Of a DNA stretch of 64,000 nucleotides, positions 1-8,659 are shown one piece after another. Each line of letters starts with the position of its first letter. Positions within the stretch are counted from its first letter, which is position 1. Source of the DNA: Denitromonas ohlonensis (GTDB lineage Bacteria; Pseudomonadota; Gammaproteobacteria; Burkholderiales; Rhodocyclaceae); the NCBI RefSeq assembly GCF_007625205.1, contig NZ_VMNI01000015.1:1-64000 (forward strand), given 5' to 3'. A program made the position numbers and the translations under genes. The notes beneath the pieces are model-generated. The model saw only the letters and a list, made by a program, of their open reading frames with translations. It made no database searches and was not told the DNA's origin.

Positions 1-223
1 CCAGTTCCACGACTTCAACCCCGCCGAACGCCACCTCGCCGAAGCCCTGCGCACCCTGCGCCTCATCCACTACGCCGCCTGGATCGCCCAACGCTGGCAC
101 GACCCCGCCTTCCCCCACGCCTTCAGCTGGTTCGACAGCCCGCGATACTGGCAAGACCATATCCTCAACCTGCGCGAACAGATCGCATTGATGGATGAGC
201 CGCCGCTGATTCAGGCGGGGTAA
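1..223 (+). CDS. srkA: Stress response kinase A, C-terminal part
   Basis: Only the last 73 codons lie in the window; the gene enters from the left edge and stops at TAA 221-223. The translated tail contains LAEALRTLRLIHYAAWIAQR, then RWHDPAF and a Trp-rich FSWFDSP-RYWQDHILNLREQ stretch. This is the conserved C-terminal helical end of SrkA/YihE-type kinases (APH-like fold). In E. coli SrkA is a cytoplasmic Ser/Thr kinase that counteracts stress-induced cell death. The catalytic residues lie outside the window, so activity cannot be judged. It is followed by the repeat-rich scar at 224-857. Confidence 0.75.
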   Translation, partial: QFHDFNPAERHLAEALRTLRLIHYAAWIAQRWHDPAFPHAFSWFDSPRYWQDHILNLREQIALMDEPPLIQAG

Positions 224-370
224 CGTTGGCCGAGTCAGACATGCTGGGCTTCAAGACCTGATCCCGGATGACTGTGGGCTGGCGCGCCACCCGAAGGGGA
301 TACTGGAATCCCTTGTGGGTGGCGCTTGCCGTTTACGTGGCGGTCGGGTTTAATCTCTGTGGAGATAAAA

Positions 371-425
371 CAATAGGGGACAGACCACGACTTAGGGACA
401 AGAAGCCGTGGTCTGTCCCCTATTG
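371..425. repeat. Inverted pair of a 19-bp dispersed repeat
   Basis: CAATAGGGGACAGACCACG at 371-389 is repeated exactly as its reverse complement at 407-425, with a 17-nt spacer. A third, direct copy lies at 754-772. Short GGGGACAGACCACG-type elements are common in intergenic DNA of many proteobacteria and often accompany Y1/REP-associated transposases, although none is present here. The pair would form a strong stem-loop in RNA. The flanking 224-370 segment has no recognisable gene. Confidence 0.8.
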
Positions 426-500
426 CGGATTCGAGCTTGGTCCGGCGGCGGATAAACGCTATTCGTTAGCCAGCCGAACAACTGTCACGGAGGAACTCCA

Positions 501-758
501 GTGCCCGCAGCATTCTCCTCAGCGCTTTACTACCCATACATCGACATAAAGGATGAACAATGGCTACGAAGTGCTGCGCTGTTCTGGGACTCCATCCGAA
601 CAATTGTTCCGGTTTCGCATCGCGATCCCTACTCGAATGATTTTGCTCGCGCCCTCTGTGACGAGGGCGTGCTTGAACCGGTTCGCGTGTCATCGGACAT
701 GGATGAGGTCGAGGAACTTACCGACAAAGTTCTCGACTTTCTTACGCAAAGTAAATAG
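501..758 (+). pseudogene. DUF6236-like gene, truncated at its 3' end
   Basis: An 85-codon frame starts at GTG 501 with a good GGAGG ribosome site about 10 bases upstream. Its N-terminus (ALYYPYIDIKDEQWLRSAALFWD...RTIVP) looks like the start of DUF6236-family proteins, which are normally around 300 residues and of unknown function. The frame runs into the dispersed repeat at 754-772, and its TAG stop is made by bases of that repeat. So the 5' end looks intact and about three quarters of the gene is missing. The family call rests on memory of the N-terminal motif. Confidence 0.55.
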
Positions 759-772
759 GGGACAGACCACGG
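754..772 (+). repeat. Third copy of the 19-bp dispersed repeat
   Basis: AATAGGGGACAGACCACGG matches the repeat pair at 371-425 and sits exactly where the DUF6236-like frame ends. The stop codon of that frame (756-758) lies inside it. Confidence 0.8.
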
Positions 773-799
773 TTTTCGTCATACGCTCCAAACCCAGAT

Positions 800-834
800 G
801 CAAAACGGCCCCACCAACATAGCGGGGCCGTTCT
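800..834 (-). terminator. Rho-independent terminator of the flavodoxin gene
   Basis: AACGGCCCC (804-812) pairs with GGGGCCGTT (824-832) around an 11-nt loop. On the minus strand the stem is followed by TTTTG, just past the flavodoxin gene stop at 858. Confidence 0.75.
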
Positions 835-857
835 TCATTCAACGCTGCAGCGAGCGA

Positions 858-1418
858 TCAGCCCATCCGCAAGGCCAACTGCGCCACCCGCGCGCCGAGA
901 TGCTCGGCGGTGCGCAGGTCGGAGTCCTGCATGGCTTCGGCGCCTTGGTCTGAGTTCGACTGCGCCATCGCGCCGAGCTGTCCGCCCAGGCGGTTGAGGT
1001 CTTCGACCGAGCCTTTGCTGTGGTTGTTGCCGGGCATCAGGCCGAGGTTTACCCAGGTCATGCTGTGCTGGGCGGCGAAGACCGACAGCTGCACCAGCGC
1101 GTTGAGCTTGTCGCCCGACTGCGAGGCAGAGTTGGTGAAGCCGGCGGCGAGTTTGTCTTTCCAGCCCTGGCCGAACCACACTTTGGAACTGGCGTCCATG
1201 AAGGTCTTGAACGGGGCCGACACGCTGCCCATGTAGGTCGGCGCGCCAAAGATGATGGCGTCGGCGGCGGCCAGGTCGTCCCAGTGAGCGTCGACCGCGT
1301 CGGCGCCGATCTGCTGTACTTGCACGCCGTCGACCGAGGCGGCGCCTTTGGCGACATGCTCGGCCTGGCGGGCGGTGTGGCCGTAGCCGCTGTGATACAC
1401 GATGGCGATTTTTTTCAT
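858..1418 (-). CDS. Flavodoxin-family NAD(P)H:quinone oxidoreductase-like protein
   Basis: 186 residues. The N-terminus IAIVYHSGYGHTARQAEHVA is the FMN phosphate-binding loop of the flavodoxin/WrbA fold. FGAPTYMGSVSAPFKTFMD (around residues 57-75) is the second flavin-binding segment, with the conserved G-x-PTYMG pattern. Such proteins are cytoplasmic FMN oxidoreductases that make two-electron reductions of quinones or similar compounds; the substrate here is unknown. The start ATG has AGGAGAA upstream. The gene is divergent from a LysR regulator at 1572 across 153 bp, the usual layout for a LysR-controlled gene. Confidence 0.85.
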   Translation of the reverse strand: MKKIAIVYHSGYGHTARQAEHVAKGAASVDGVQVQQIGADAVDAHWDDLAAADAIIFGAPTYMGSVSAPFKTFMDASSKVWFGQGWKDKLAAGFTNSASQSGDKLNALVQLSVFAAQHSMTWVNLGLMPGNNHSKGSVEDLNRLGGQLGAMAQSNSDQGAEAMQDSDLRTAEHLGARVAQLALRMG

Positions 1419-1490
1419 GATGACTTCTCCTGTCGGGGCACCTCCCGCCAGCGCAATGGCCGAACCGGGAAACGCCGCTATTGAATTTGC

Positions 1491-1556
1491 TTCACTGTGA
1501 ATGCATTATCAACAAAGACACCAACAAGAAAAACAGACAAATTTTGATCAATTTGT
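1491..1556. promoter_or_regulatory. Divergent promoter region with palindromes (LysR-type operator candidate)
   Basis: The AT-rich stretch between the flavodoxin and lysR genes holds two palindromes. One is TTCACTGTGAA at 1491-1501. The other is ACAAATT-TTGATC-AATTTGT at 1537-1556, only 15 bases before the lysR start. LysR proteins bind dyads near the divergent promoter. Which dyad is used, if either, is inference. Confidence 0.4.
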
Positions 1557-1571
1557 TGAGCCATATTCAAC

Positions 1572-2489
1572 ATGAAACTCACCCTCGACGCCCTGCTCAT
1601 GCTCGACGCCATTGACACTGCCGGCAGCTTTGCCGCCGCGGCGCGGCAGCTGCACCGCGTGCCCTCGGCGCTCACCCACGCCGTTCGACGGCTGGAGGAC
1701 GATCTGGGCTTCGCCATTTTTGAACGTGTCGGTCGGCGCGCCCTGCTGACGCCGGCCGGGCGCACCTTGCTCACCGATGGCCGCCAGTTGCTCGCAGCCG
1801 CCGACGCGCTGGAGTGCCGCGCCAAACGAGTGGCGACAGGTTGGGAGGTGGAGTTGCGCATTGCCTTGAATGCGCTGGTGCCGTTCTCGCTGATGCTGCC
1901 GCTCATCCAGGAATTTGACACCGCCCGGCACGGCACGCGCCTGCGCTTCAGTGGCGAGGTGCTGGCCGGTAGTTGGGATGCGCTCGGCAGCGGCCGCGCC
2001 GATCTGGTGGTCGGGGCTTCGGGCGAGGCGCCGCGCGACGCCCGTTTCGTGTCGAAACCACTCGGGCAGGCCGCGCTGATTTTCTGCATGGCGCCGGAGC
2101 ATCCGCTGGCCGCGTTGCCCGAACCGCTCCCTGCGCATGAACTGAGCAAGCATCGCGCCGTGGTGCTGGCCGACACGACCCGCAGCATGCAGGCGCGCAC
2201 GGCCGGCATGGTGATTGGGCAAGACACACTGGTCGTGCCTGACCATCACGCCAAGCTGGCAGCACAGATCGCGGGGCTCGGTGTCGGCCATCTGCCCTAT
2301 TTTCTGGCGGCCGACGCGCTGACGGATGGCCGGCTGGTCAGACGCCAGACCGACGCCAACCGAAGCGATGAACCGCTTTACCTGGCGTGGCGGCGCGACC
2401 ACGACGGCCGCGCGTTGCAGTGGTTTGTCGAGCGCCTTACCGCTGCGCCCTGGCAGGCGCAGCTGGCGCAGGCGGTCAGATTGCCTTGA
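1572..2489 (+). CDS. LysR-family transcriptional regulator
   Basis: 305 residues, the usual LysR length. The N-terminal winged helix-turn-helix (residues about 3-60) reads SFAAAARQLHRVPSALTHAVRRLEDDLG...FERVGRRALLTPAG. The C-terminal half is the substrate-binding effector domain. This AaeR/DhaK-like branch has no neighbouring catabolic operon; the only close partner is the divergent flavodoxin gene at 858-1418. It is therefore predicted to control that gene and itself, possibly in response to an electrophile or quinone. It ends 14 bases past the stop of the convergent PLD gene, a tail-to-tail overlap. Confidence 0.88.
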   Translation: MKLTLDALLMLDAIDTAGSFAAAARQLHRVPSALTHAVRRLEDDLGFAIFERVGRRALLTPAGRTLLTDGRQLLAAADALECRAKRVATGWEVELRIALNALVPFSLMLPLIQEFDTARHGTRLRFSGEVLAGSWDALGSGRADLVVGASGEAPRDARFVSKPLGQAALIFCMAPEHPLAALPEPLPAHELSKHRAVVLADTTRSMQARTAGMVIGQDTLVVPDHHAKLAAQIAGLGVGHLPYFLAADALTDGRLVRRQTDANRSDEPLYLAWRRDHDGRALQWFVERLTAAPWQAQLAQAVRLP

Positions 2490-4680
2490 ACAAGGCGTTG
2501 AATTCGTCAGCCGCCGCCGCGTCGCCCTGCATGATCCGGCGCGACAAGGCGTAGACCCGCTCGGTGGTGGCCAGAATGCGCGCCTTCAGGTCGCGCCGCT
2601 GGGTGTCGTCGAGGCGATCCTCGCCGGCATAGCGGGCAAGCAACTGATCCACAAGATCGTTCATCTCCACCCCGAGCGTGGCCGCATCGCGACCGATCAG
2701 GGCTGTGTTGTGCGCCACTTTGCCCGGCGTGGCGATCAGCGCCTGCAAGCCCGCCACATAGTCGGCAGCGAATCTCGGGGCATTACGAATGTAGATGCCG
2801 TTATTGCTGTCCATCATCAGGCTGCGCACATCGGCGTTGGCCGAGCCGATGAAGACGTCGGCGCCGAACACCATCACTTTTGAATGCAAGGACAGGCGCG
2901 CGTCGTCGCCCTTTTGATACTCCAGGTAGCGCAGCGTGGCGGCGCCCTCGGCCGGCCCGATGTCCTTGAGATGATCGGCAAGCGCCTTGAGTTGCCACAC
3001 CGCCAGCAAATTGACGATGTTCAGATCGGTGGTGGCCAGCGAGTTGGTGAGCAAGGTGAGGTCCACACCCGCACACGCGCGCCGCCCGTCGAGCATGGCG
3101 GCGACGTCTTGCAGCAGATTGGCCGGCAAGAAGAAATAGGCGTTGTGAATGATCACCGGCTGGCGCGCAGCGACCGGCGCGGCGCACGCCTCGCGCAAGG
3201 CGGCACGCCACAGAGCCTGAATATGCTTGCTCGATGCCGCTTCGTGGTCGTGTCGGGCGCCATAGCTGCGTTGCCCCTTCGCAATCGGCAGATTCTCCAG
3301 GTAGTCGATCCGGGCACCGGCGTCGATCTGCAAGGGTTTCGGCGCCGCGCTCGGGCGGTAGTTGCGCGCGTAGGTTTTCAGGCGTGCACGATGCTGCTCG
3401 CCCATCGCAGCGAGCCGCGCCGACACGGGCACGAAATGCTTCTCAAGATAGCGATCGACGCAGGCCGCGTTCTTGCCCTGGCTGCAAGCCGTTTGCGCCG
3501 CCTCGACCACACCAAAGTTTGCCAGCAGATCGTTGGGCGCATGCTGACGCACCTCGTCCAGCCGCGCCACCATGCTGCTCAGGCCCCACAGGCGGTCAAA
3601 GCTGGCGGTCAGCGCAGGCGTGCGATCGGCCAGTGTCAGCGCCACATCGGTATCCATGAAGATGTACTTGTCGGCCAGCGGATTGGGCGACATGTGGTAT
3701 TCGTCGGCCACGTTGCGCCCGCCCAGCACCAGCGTGCGACCGTCGGCCAGCAGCAATTTGTGGTGGAGGAATTCGGTGAGGTAATCCCAGTCGCGCTGGG
3801 CCAGCGCATCGTTCTGGCGCGACACGGGCAAATAGCTGCTCACCGCATCGAACACCGGACTGACCTGCTCGGCGAAGGCGAGGCGAACCACCGCCAGCTT
3901 GAACTTGGCCGCCAAACCGTCCACGCCGCCGATGTAGCGCGCGCGGAAATAGAGCTTGCCCAGCTCCTTGAGCCTGGCGGTCTGATCGGCGTTGGCGCTG
4001 CCCGCGCCGGCCGCCAGCGCGTCGGCGTCGATTGCCTGCCCGCGGGTCACGGCGTAGGCCATCAGCTTGGCGTGCTTGCCATACAGCCCCGACAGGAACA
4101 CCCCCGAACCGGCCACGCTGCGGTTGAGCACGCTCGGCGCGCCCGCCGCGCCGGGGGCAAAACGGCGGCCAACCTCGGCCAGCTTGGCCTCGTCGCAGGC
4201 GCTGCCCGTCGCGCCCACATCGGCGCAGCTGAGCGTGAGGAAGGCCGCATCCTTGATGATCTCGACCGTCGGCCGATTGTAGAACCGCACCGCGATACGC
4301 CCACGCCCCGCCTGCTCCAGCCAGCTGAAACGGTCGAGGTCTTTGTAAGCGCTGAAGTAATCCACCAGCAGCCGCACCTGCACACCGCGCCCGGCGGCAT
4401 CGATGAGGGCCTGGCTGAGCCGAGCGGAGGTGTAGTCGTCCGCGAAGATGTAGTAGGCCAGATCAAGGCTTTGCGTGGCCGACTCGATCGCCCTCAGCTT
4501 GGCGGCGAAGGCCGCGTCATTGTTGGTGAGCACCTCGCCCGACACCAGCGCCAACGGCCCCGCCGACGCCTGCTGCTCCAGCGCGTCGGCCAGCGGCACC
4601 GGCTTCACCGACGGCGCCAGCGCGCACCCTCCCAGAATCCAGCCAGCCAACATCACGGCGGCAACACGGTGCAGTCTCAT
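2476..4680 (-). CDS. Phospholipase D-family lipoprotein (cardiolipin synthase-like)
   Basis: 734 residues from ATG 4680, which has AGGAG upstream; a longer frame upstream is discarded because it overlaps the response regulator gene. The N-terminus is a lipoprotein signal with lipobox LGGC (Cys19). Two HxK...D motifs characteristic of the PLD superfamily are visible: H306-H-K308 in FLHHKLLLADG followed by GGRN, and H599-S-K601 in LSLHSKVMVFG followed by GSAN. The protein is probably anchored in the envelope and acts on phospholipid headgroups (hydrolysis or transphosphatidylation). It is longer than cardiolipin synthases (about 480 aa), with extra sequence before and between the motifs. Substrate is not determinable from sequence. 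Confidence 0.85.
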   Translation of the reverse strand: MRLHRVAAVMLAGWILGGCALAPSVKPVPLADALEQQASAGPLALVSGEVLTNNDAAFAAKLRAIESATQSLDLAYYIFADDYTSARLSQALIDAAGRGVQVRLLVDYFSAYKDLDRFSWLEQAGRGRIAVRFYNRPTVEIIKDAAFLTLSCADVGATGSACDEAKLAEVGRRFAPGAAGAPSVLNRSVAGSGVFLSGLYGKHAKLMAYAVTRGQAIDADALAAGAGSANADQTARLKELGKLYFRARYIGGVDGLAAKFKLAVVRLAFAEQVSPVFDAVSSYLPVSRQNDALAQRDWDYLTEFLHHKLLLADGRTLVLGGRNVADEYHMSPNPLADKYIFMDTDVALTLADRTPALTASFDRLWGLSSMVARLDEVRQHAPNDLLANFGVVEAAQTACSQGKNAACVDRYLEKHFVPVSARLAAMGEQHRARLKTYARNYRPSAAPKPLQIDAGARIDYLENLPIAKGQRSYGARHDHEAASSKHIQALWRAALREACAAPVAARQPVIIHNAYFFLPANLLQDVAAMLDGRRACAGVDLTLLTNSLATTDLNIVNLLAVWQLKALADHLKDIGPAEGAATLRYLEYQKGDDARLSLHSKVMVFGADVFIGSANADVRSLMMDSNNGIYIRNAPRFAADYVAGLQALIATPGKVAHNTALIGRDAATLGVEMNDLVDQLLARYAGEDRLDDTQRRDLKARILATTERVYALSRRIMQGDAAAADEFNALFKAI

Positions 4681-4878
4681 CGAGTCTCCTTGTTCGGGCG
4701 ATTGCAGCGCGGGGCTGGCGCCGTCCCAGTGTTTTTGCATATGAGACACAGTATAGCCACGCGCCCGGTTCCTGCTGCACGCTTCAACACGCGCACCCAC
4801 CGTGCATCTACGCCTAAAGTCCGATTGCAGACTCGCCGTTAATCGACGCACCCTTCCTTTCGCAACAGGTACGCCACG

Positions 4879-5256
4879 ATGCCTCCCCGCAAACTGCTGA
4901 TCGTCGACGACATGGACGCCATCCGGGCGCTGGTGGCGGCCATTGGCCGTGACGCCGGCTTTGAAGTGCATCAAGCCAACAACGGCGAACAGGCCCTGTC
5001 CGCCTGCCAGAGCACCGCCTTCGATGTGGTGCTGTGCGATCAGAACATGCCCAAGATGAGTGGCGAAGCCTTCGTCACCCAACTGCGCGAGACCGACAAA
5101 GGCACGCCGGTGGTCATGCTCACCGGCGAGACCGACCGCGAAAAGATCGCCGCACTGGTCAGCGTCGGCATCAACGGCTTCATCCGCAAGCCCTTCAAGC
5201 CTGACCAGATCTACCAGGCCCTGAAGGGCGTCAAGCCGCGCGCCACGGCCGCCTGA
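4879..5256 (+). CDS. Single-domain response regulator (CheY-like)
   Basis: 125 residues, a bare receiver domain. The acidic pair Asp10/Asp11, phosphoacceptor Asp54 (VVLCDQNMPKMSG), the Thr in MLTGE and the Lys in IRKPFKP are all in place, so it should be phosphorylatable. There is no output domain; it would act by protein contact. No kinase gene is adjacent. It closely resembles the receiver at 30788-31273 (both have xMSGEAFV after the Asp box and LKPFKP or RKPFKP near the end), so the two look like paralogs. Confidence 0.88.
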   Translation: MPPRKLLIVDDMDAIRALVAAIGRDAGFEVHQANNGEQALSACQSTAFDVVLCDQNMPKMSGEAFVTQLRETDKGTPVVMLTGETDREKIAALVSVGINGFIRKPFKPDQIYQALKGVKPRATAA

Positions 5257-5443
5257 GCCCCGCCGCCCCGCCGGGCGGCCGATCCGTATCGCTTGAAAAC
5301 ACGGAAATTCACACCCCGCGTCGCGTCCGATCGGGCCTCAAGCGGGGCACCGCACATTGTCACCACCACCCCGCCCTTCGTGTTACGGTCAAGTCGCATC
5401 AGGGGAAAGTCTCAGAAGCGCCATCTGATTCGGGGGAACGCGC

Positions 5444-7072
5444 ATGACCCATCTACGCCTTCTGGGCCTGCTGTTGATCGGCCTGCTGCTGTCGGGGTGT
5501 GCGCAATTCACGCCCTACCGAGTCGCCCTTCCGGCGGGGTCGGCGCCGACGGGGGTCGATTGCGAAGTACCGGGCCTGCTGGCTGACGGCAGCGCCGCAC
5601 CCACCACGCTGCCGCCCTGCGAAACCGCCAGCGCCGATAGTGCCCTTCCCGCCCCGGCGCTCCAGCACCGCCACTACACCAGCACCTTCCGCGACAAGAC
5701 CGGCGCCGCCGATCCGGCAGACAAAGGCGATTATTTCCTCTCTTTCGTCGAGTTCGACGATCAGGGCTGGTTCGTCGACCGTCGGCAGATGGACGCTCTG
5801 TTCGCACTACTCGCCGACCTCAAACGCAAGAACCGCGAGACGCTGATCTACGTCTACGCCCACGGCTGGAAGCACAACGCCAGCCCCTGCGACAACAACG
5901 TGGTGTGTTTTTCGCGGCTGGTCGAGCGGCTCGATCTGGCCGAGAAGAAAATCCGCAGCGACGACCCCGCCACCCAGCGCACCGTGGTCGGCGTGTATCT
6001 GGGCTGGCGCGGCCTGCCCTTTGGCACGGCGCTCAACAACCTGTCGTTCTGGTCGCGCAAGGACACCGCAGCGCGGGTCGGCCGTGGCGGCGTGTTCGAA
6101 CTCCTCACCCGACTCAACGACTACCGCGACAGCCGCCAGATCAGCAAGACCGCCGATCCGCTGCGCACCCAGCTCGTCATCACCGGCCACAGCTTCGGCG
6201 GCCTGGTGGTCTACTCCGCCCTGTCCCACGCCCTGATGGAACGCGCCGCGCGCACCGGCGACGCCGCCACCGGCACGCAGTACGTCAAGGTCAAAAGCTT
6301 TGGCGACTTCGTGATGCTGGTCAATCCCGCCTTTGAGGGCTCGCTCTACGAGCCGCTGTTTCATATCGCCACCCAGCGCTGCTATGAGCCAACCCAGCGC
6401 CCGGCGATGATGATCGTCACCTCCGAGGCCGACGCCGCCACCCGGCTGGCCTTCCCCGCCGGCCGCGCGATGAACACCGTGCTGCAGCACGCCAGGTCGC
6501 CCGCGCAGCTCGCCAGCATGCGCCAGACCATCGGCCACAACGCCCGCTATATCACCCACGACCTGATCGACGAAACCGCCGGCGACACCTCACCGCGCGT
6601 CGTCGATAGCACCGACTGCGGCTGCCCCTACCTCGACCCCACCGCCACCTGGGGGCAACAAGGCTTGCTGCAACTCATGGGCGGCGTCTTCGCGATTCAG
6701 GCCGGCCAGAATCAATACGGCGGCGATGACGATCCGCGCCAGAAAGCCCTCGCCTTGAAGGCCGTCCCGAGCCCCTCGGCAAGCACAAGCTACGCTGCAA
6801 ACTACCCCTTCCTGGTGGTCAAGACCGGCGAAAAAGTCATTCCCGATCACAACGCCATCTACAACGAGCGCTTCACCACCTTCACGCAGGTGTTCATGCT
6901 CTCGCATGTGCTCAACGGCACGCCACTGCCCTCGGACAAGGGCAAGCTGCAATGCCTGCCCGACCCGGAAACCCTCGACCGACATGGCGAAAGCGGCCTG
7001 TTTCCGCCGGGCCTGTCCTGCCTGGACGAGCACGGCCAGGCCTGCGCGTCGTCGGGCATGCCAAGGCCTTGA
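5444..7072 (+). CDS. Alpha/beta-hydrolase-like lipoprotein
   Basis: 542 residues. A lipoprotein signal ends in LLSGC (Cys19). The middle has YVYAHGWKH (about 138-145), resembling an oxyanion-hole segment, and TGHSFGGLVV with nucleophile elbow Ser250, so a serine hydrolase fold is likely. The C-terminal half has no motif I recognise; it carries several cysteines including a DCGCPY cluster. It should be lipid-anchored in the envelope and could be a lipase or esterase. No operon partner: the flanking genes are a CheY-like protein and a transglutaminase remnant. Confidence 0.7.
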   Translation: MTHLRLLGLLLIGLLLSGCAQFTPYRVALPAGSAPTGVDCEVPGLLADGSAAPTTLPPCETASADSALPAPALQHRHYTSTFRDKTGAADPADKGDYFLSFVEFDDQGWFVDRRQMDALFALLADLKRKNRETLIYVYAHGWKHNASPCDNNVVCFSRLVERLDLAEKKIRSDDPATQRTVVGVYLGWRGLPFGTALNNLSFWSRKDTAARVGRGGVFELLTRLNDYRDSRQISKTADPLRTQLVITGHSFGGLVVYSALSHALMERAARTGDAATGTQYVKVKSFGDFVMLVNPAFEGSLYEPLFHIATQRCYEPTQRPAMMIVTSEADAATRLAFPAGRAMNTVLQHARSPAQLASMRQTIGHNARYITHDLIDETAGDTSPRVVDSTDCGCPYLDPTATWGQQGLLQLMGGVFAIQAGQNQYGGDDDPRQKALALKAVPSPSASTSYAANYPFLVVKTGEKVIPDHNAIYNERFTTFTQVFMLSHVLNGTPLPSDKGKLQCLPDPETLDRHGESGLFPPGLSCLDEHGQACASSGMPRP

Positions 7073-7211
7073 TCGCCACCTCGCCATAAGCCGGCATTAA
7101 GCCGGCGCCGGCTCGACACAGCGACCCCAGCCGCGCCCTAGCGCCTGCCATCGCTTCGAGATCCCAACGCAATCAGCGATGCAGGGCATCACGTTTTTGC
7201 GGGTTCGCCTT

Positions 7212-7589
7212 ATGTCCGTCATCCTTGAAGTTGAGCACGTCACCACCTGCCACTGCGCCAAAGAGGTGACATTCGGCACCCACCGGGTCGCGTTTCATCC
7301 CCGCGCAGCGCATGACATCCGCGTGCTGCACGCCGACCTGACCGCCTCTCCCCACTGCCGGCAACACTGGATCCACGACGTCTTCTCCAACTCCGTGGCG
7401 GTGGTCGAACCCCTGGTGCCGGCCGTCACGCTGAGCTTTACGGCGCGCTTTGCCATTGAGCATCTGGGGGTGAAAAACCAGAAGCTGCCGGTGGACCCGG
7501 CCGCCGAAAACGCCCCCATGTGTGCGCAGGCGCCGCCGCCGATCGACGCGGCGGCCTTTTCATGGCGGGCGTTAAGCGGCATGCTGTAA
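7212..7589 (+). pseudogene. Remnant of a bacterial transglutaminase-like protein (N-terminal domain only)
   Basis: 125 codons from ATG 7212. The sequence VILEVEHVTTCHCAKEVTFG, FHPRAAHDIRVL and HWIHDVFSNSVAVVEP matches the N-terminal beta domain that precedes bacterial transglutaminase-like proteases (Bact_transglu_N). The catalytic transglutaminase core, normally another 150-200 residues with Cys-His-Asp, is absent. The frame degenerates after about residue 85 and stops at 7589. This looks like a 3'-deleted gene rather than a functional protein. The frame would also open with an earlier Met at 7179, which lacks family similarity. Confidence 0.6.
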
Positions 7590-7698
7590 CCGTCATCGTT
7601 GCCGGCCTTCCGCGCGCATCGCTGCCCGGGAATGGCCTGTCGATGGCGCGTCGATCGCACCCGCCGCGAGGCCCCGCCAACAAGCACCGGGACGACAA

Positions 7699-8643
7699 AT
7701 GGAATTCCATGACTACTACCAGACCCTCGGCGTCTCCCGGGATGCGTCTGCGGACGAGATCAAGAAAGCCTTTCGCCGACTGGCCCGCAAATACCATCCG
7801 GACATCTCGAAGGAAGCCGACGCCGAAGCCCGCATGAAGGCGGTCAACGAGGCCTACGCCGTGCTCTCCGACCCGGAGAAACGCGCCGCCTATGATCGGC
7901 TCGGCCAGAACTACCAGGCAGGTCAGGACTTCCGGCCGCCGCCCGACTGGGGCGAAGCCTACGAGTTCTCCACGCATGGCTTTTCGCCCGGCGAGGAGGC
8001 CGAATTCAGCGACTTCTTCAGTCAGCTGTTTGGCGGGCCGGGCGGCTTCCGACGCCAAGGCGGGGGCCACTTCCGCACCCCCGGCGGAGATGTGCGCGCC
8101 GAGGTGCTGCTCGATCTGGACGACAGCTTCAACGGCGCCACCCGGCAACTCAGCCTGCAATTGCCGCAAACCGACGCCCAGGGCCGGGTGCGCTGGGTTA
8201 CGCGCAGCCTGAACGTGAAGATCCCGCAAGGGGTGCATGAAGGGCAGATCATCCGGCTGGCCGGCCAGGGCGCGCCCGGCATGGGCGGCGGCCCCGCCGG
8301 CGACCTGTTGCTCGAGGTGCGCATCAAGCCCCATGCCCGGCTGCGCACCGAGGGGCGCGACCTGCGCATGACGCTGCCGCTGGCGCCCTGGGAGGCGGCA
8401 CTCGGCGCCACCGTCGCGGTCGAACTGCCCAACGGCCACCTCAAGGTGCGCATCCCCGAAGGCGCCCAGAGCGGCCGGCAGTTGCGCGTGCGCGGCAAAG
8501 GCATTCCCGGCACGCCGCCGGGTGACCTGCTGCTCGACCTGCAGGTCGTGCTGCCCCCGGCCGACACCCCGGCGGCACGGCAACTGTACGAGACCATGGC
8601 GCAGGAACTGGCCTTCGACCCGCGCCCGTCCGCCAAGCAATGA
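7699..8643 (+). CDS. cbpA: DnaJ-class co-chaperone, curved DNA-binding protein CbpA
   Basis: 314 residues. The J domain covers residues 1-70 with the HPD tripeptide at 33-35 (KYHPDIS). A short Gly/Phe-rich stretch follows (GGPGGFRRQGGG), then two C-terminal substrate-binding beta domains with no zinc-finger cysteines. That is the class II DnaJ/CbpA layout. It stimulates DnaK ATPase, and CbpA also binds curved DNA. The gene lies 16 bases ahead of the cbpM-like gene, the standard cbpAM operon order, which supports the name. Confidence 0.92.
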   Translation: MEFHDYYQTLGVSRDASADEIKKAFRRLARKYHPDISKEADAEARMKAVNEAYAVLSDPEKRAAYDRLGQNYQAGQDFRPPPDWGEAYEFSTHGFSPGEEAEFSDFFSQLFGGPGGFRRQGGGHFRTPGGDVRAEVLLDLDDSFNGATRQLSLQLPQTDAQGRVRWVTRSLNVKIPQGVHEGQIIRLAGQGAPGMGGGPAGDLLLEVRIKPHARLRTEGRDLRMTLPLAPWEAALGATVAVELPNGHLKVRIPEGAQSGRQLRVRGKGIPGTPPGDLLLDLQVVLPPADTPAARQLYETMAQELAFDPRPSAKQ

Positions 8644-8659
8644 ATCAAGGAGTCGCACC

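Noticed and set aside
2884-4842. 652-codon open frame opposite the PLD-family gene
   Set aside because: Shadow frame; the minus strand carries both HxK motifs and a lipoprotein signal.
4681-5082. N-terminal extension of the PLD-family gene up to 5082
   Set aside because: It would overlap the response regulator gene and would bury the lipoprotein signal; the ATG at 4680 has a good ribosome site.
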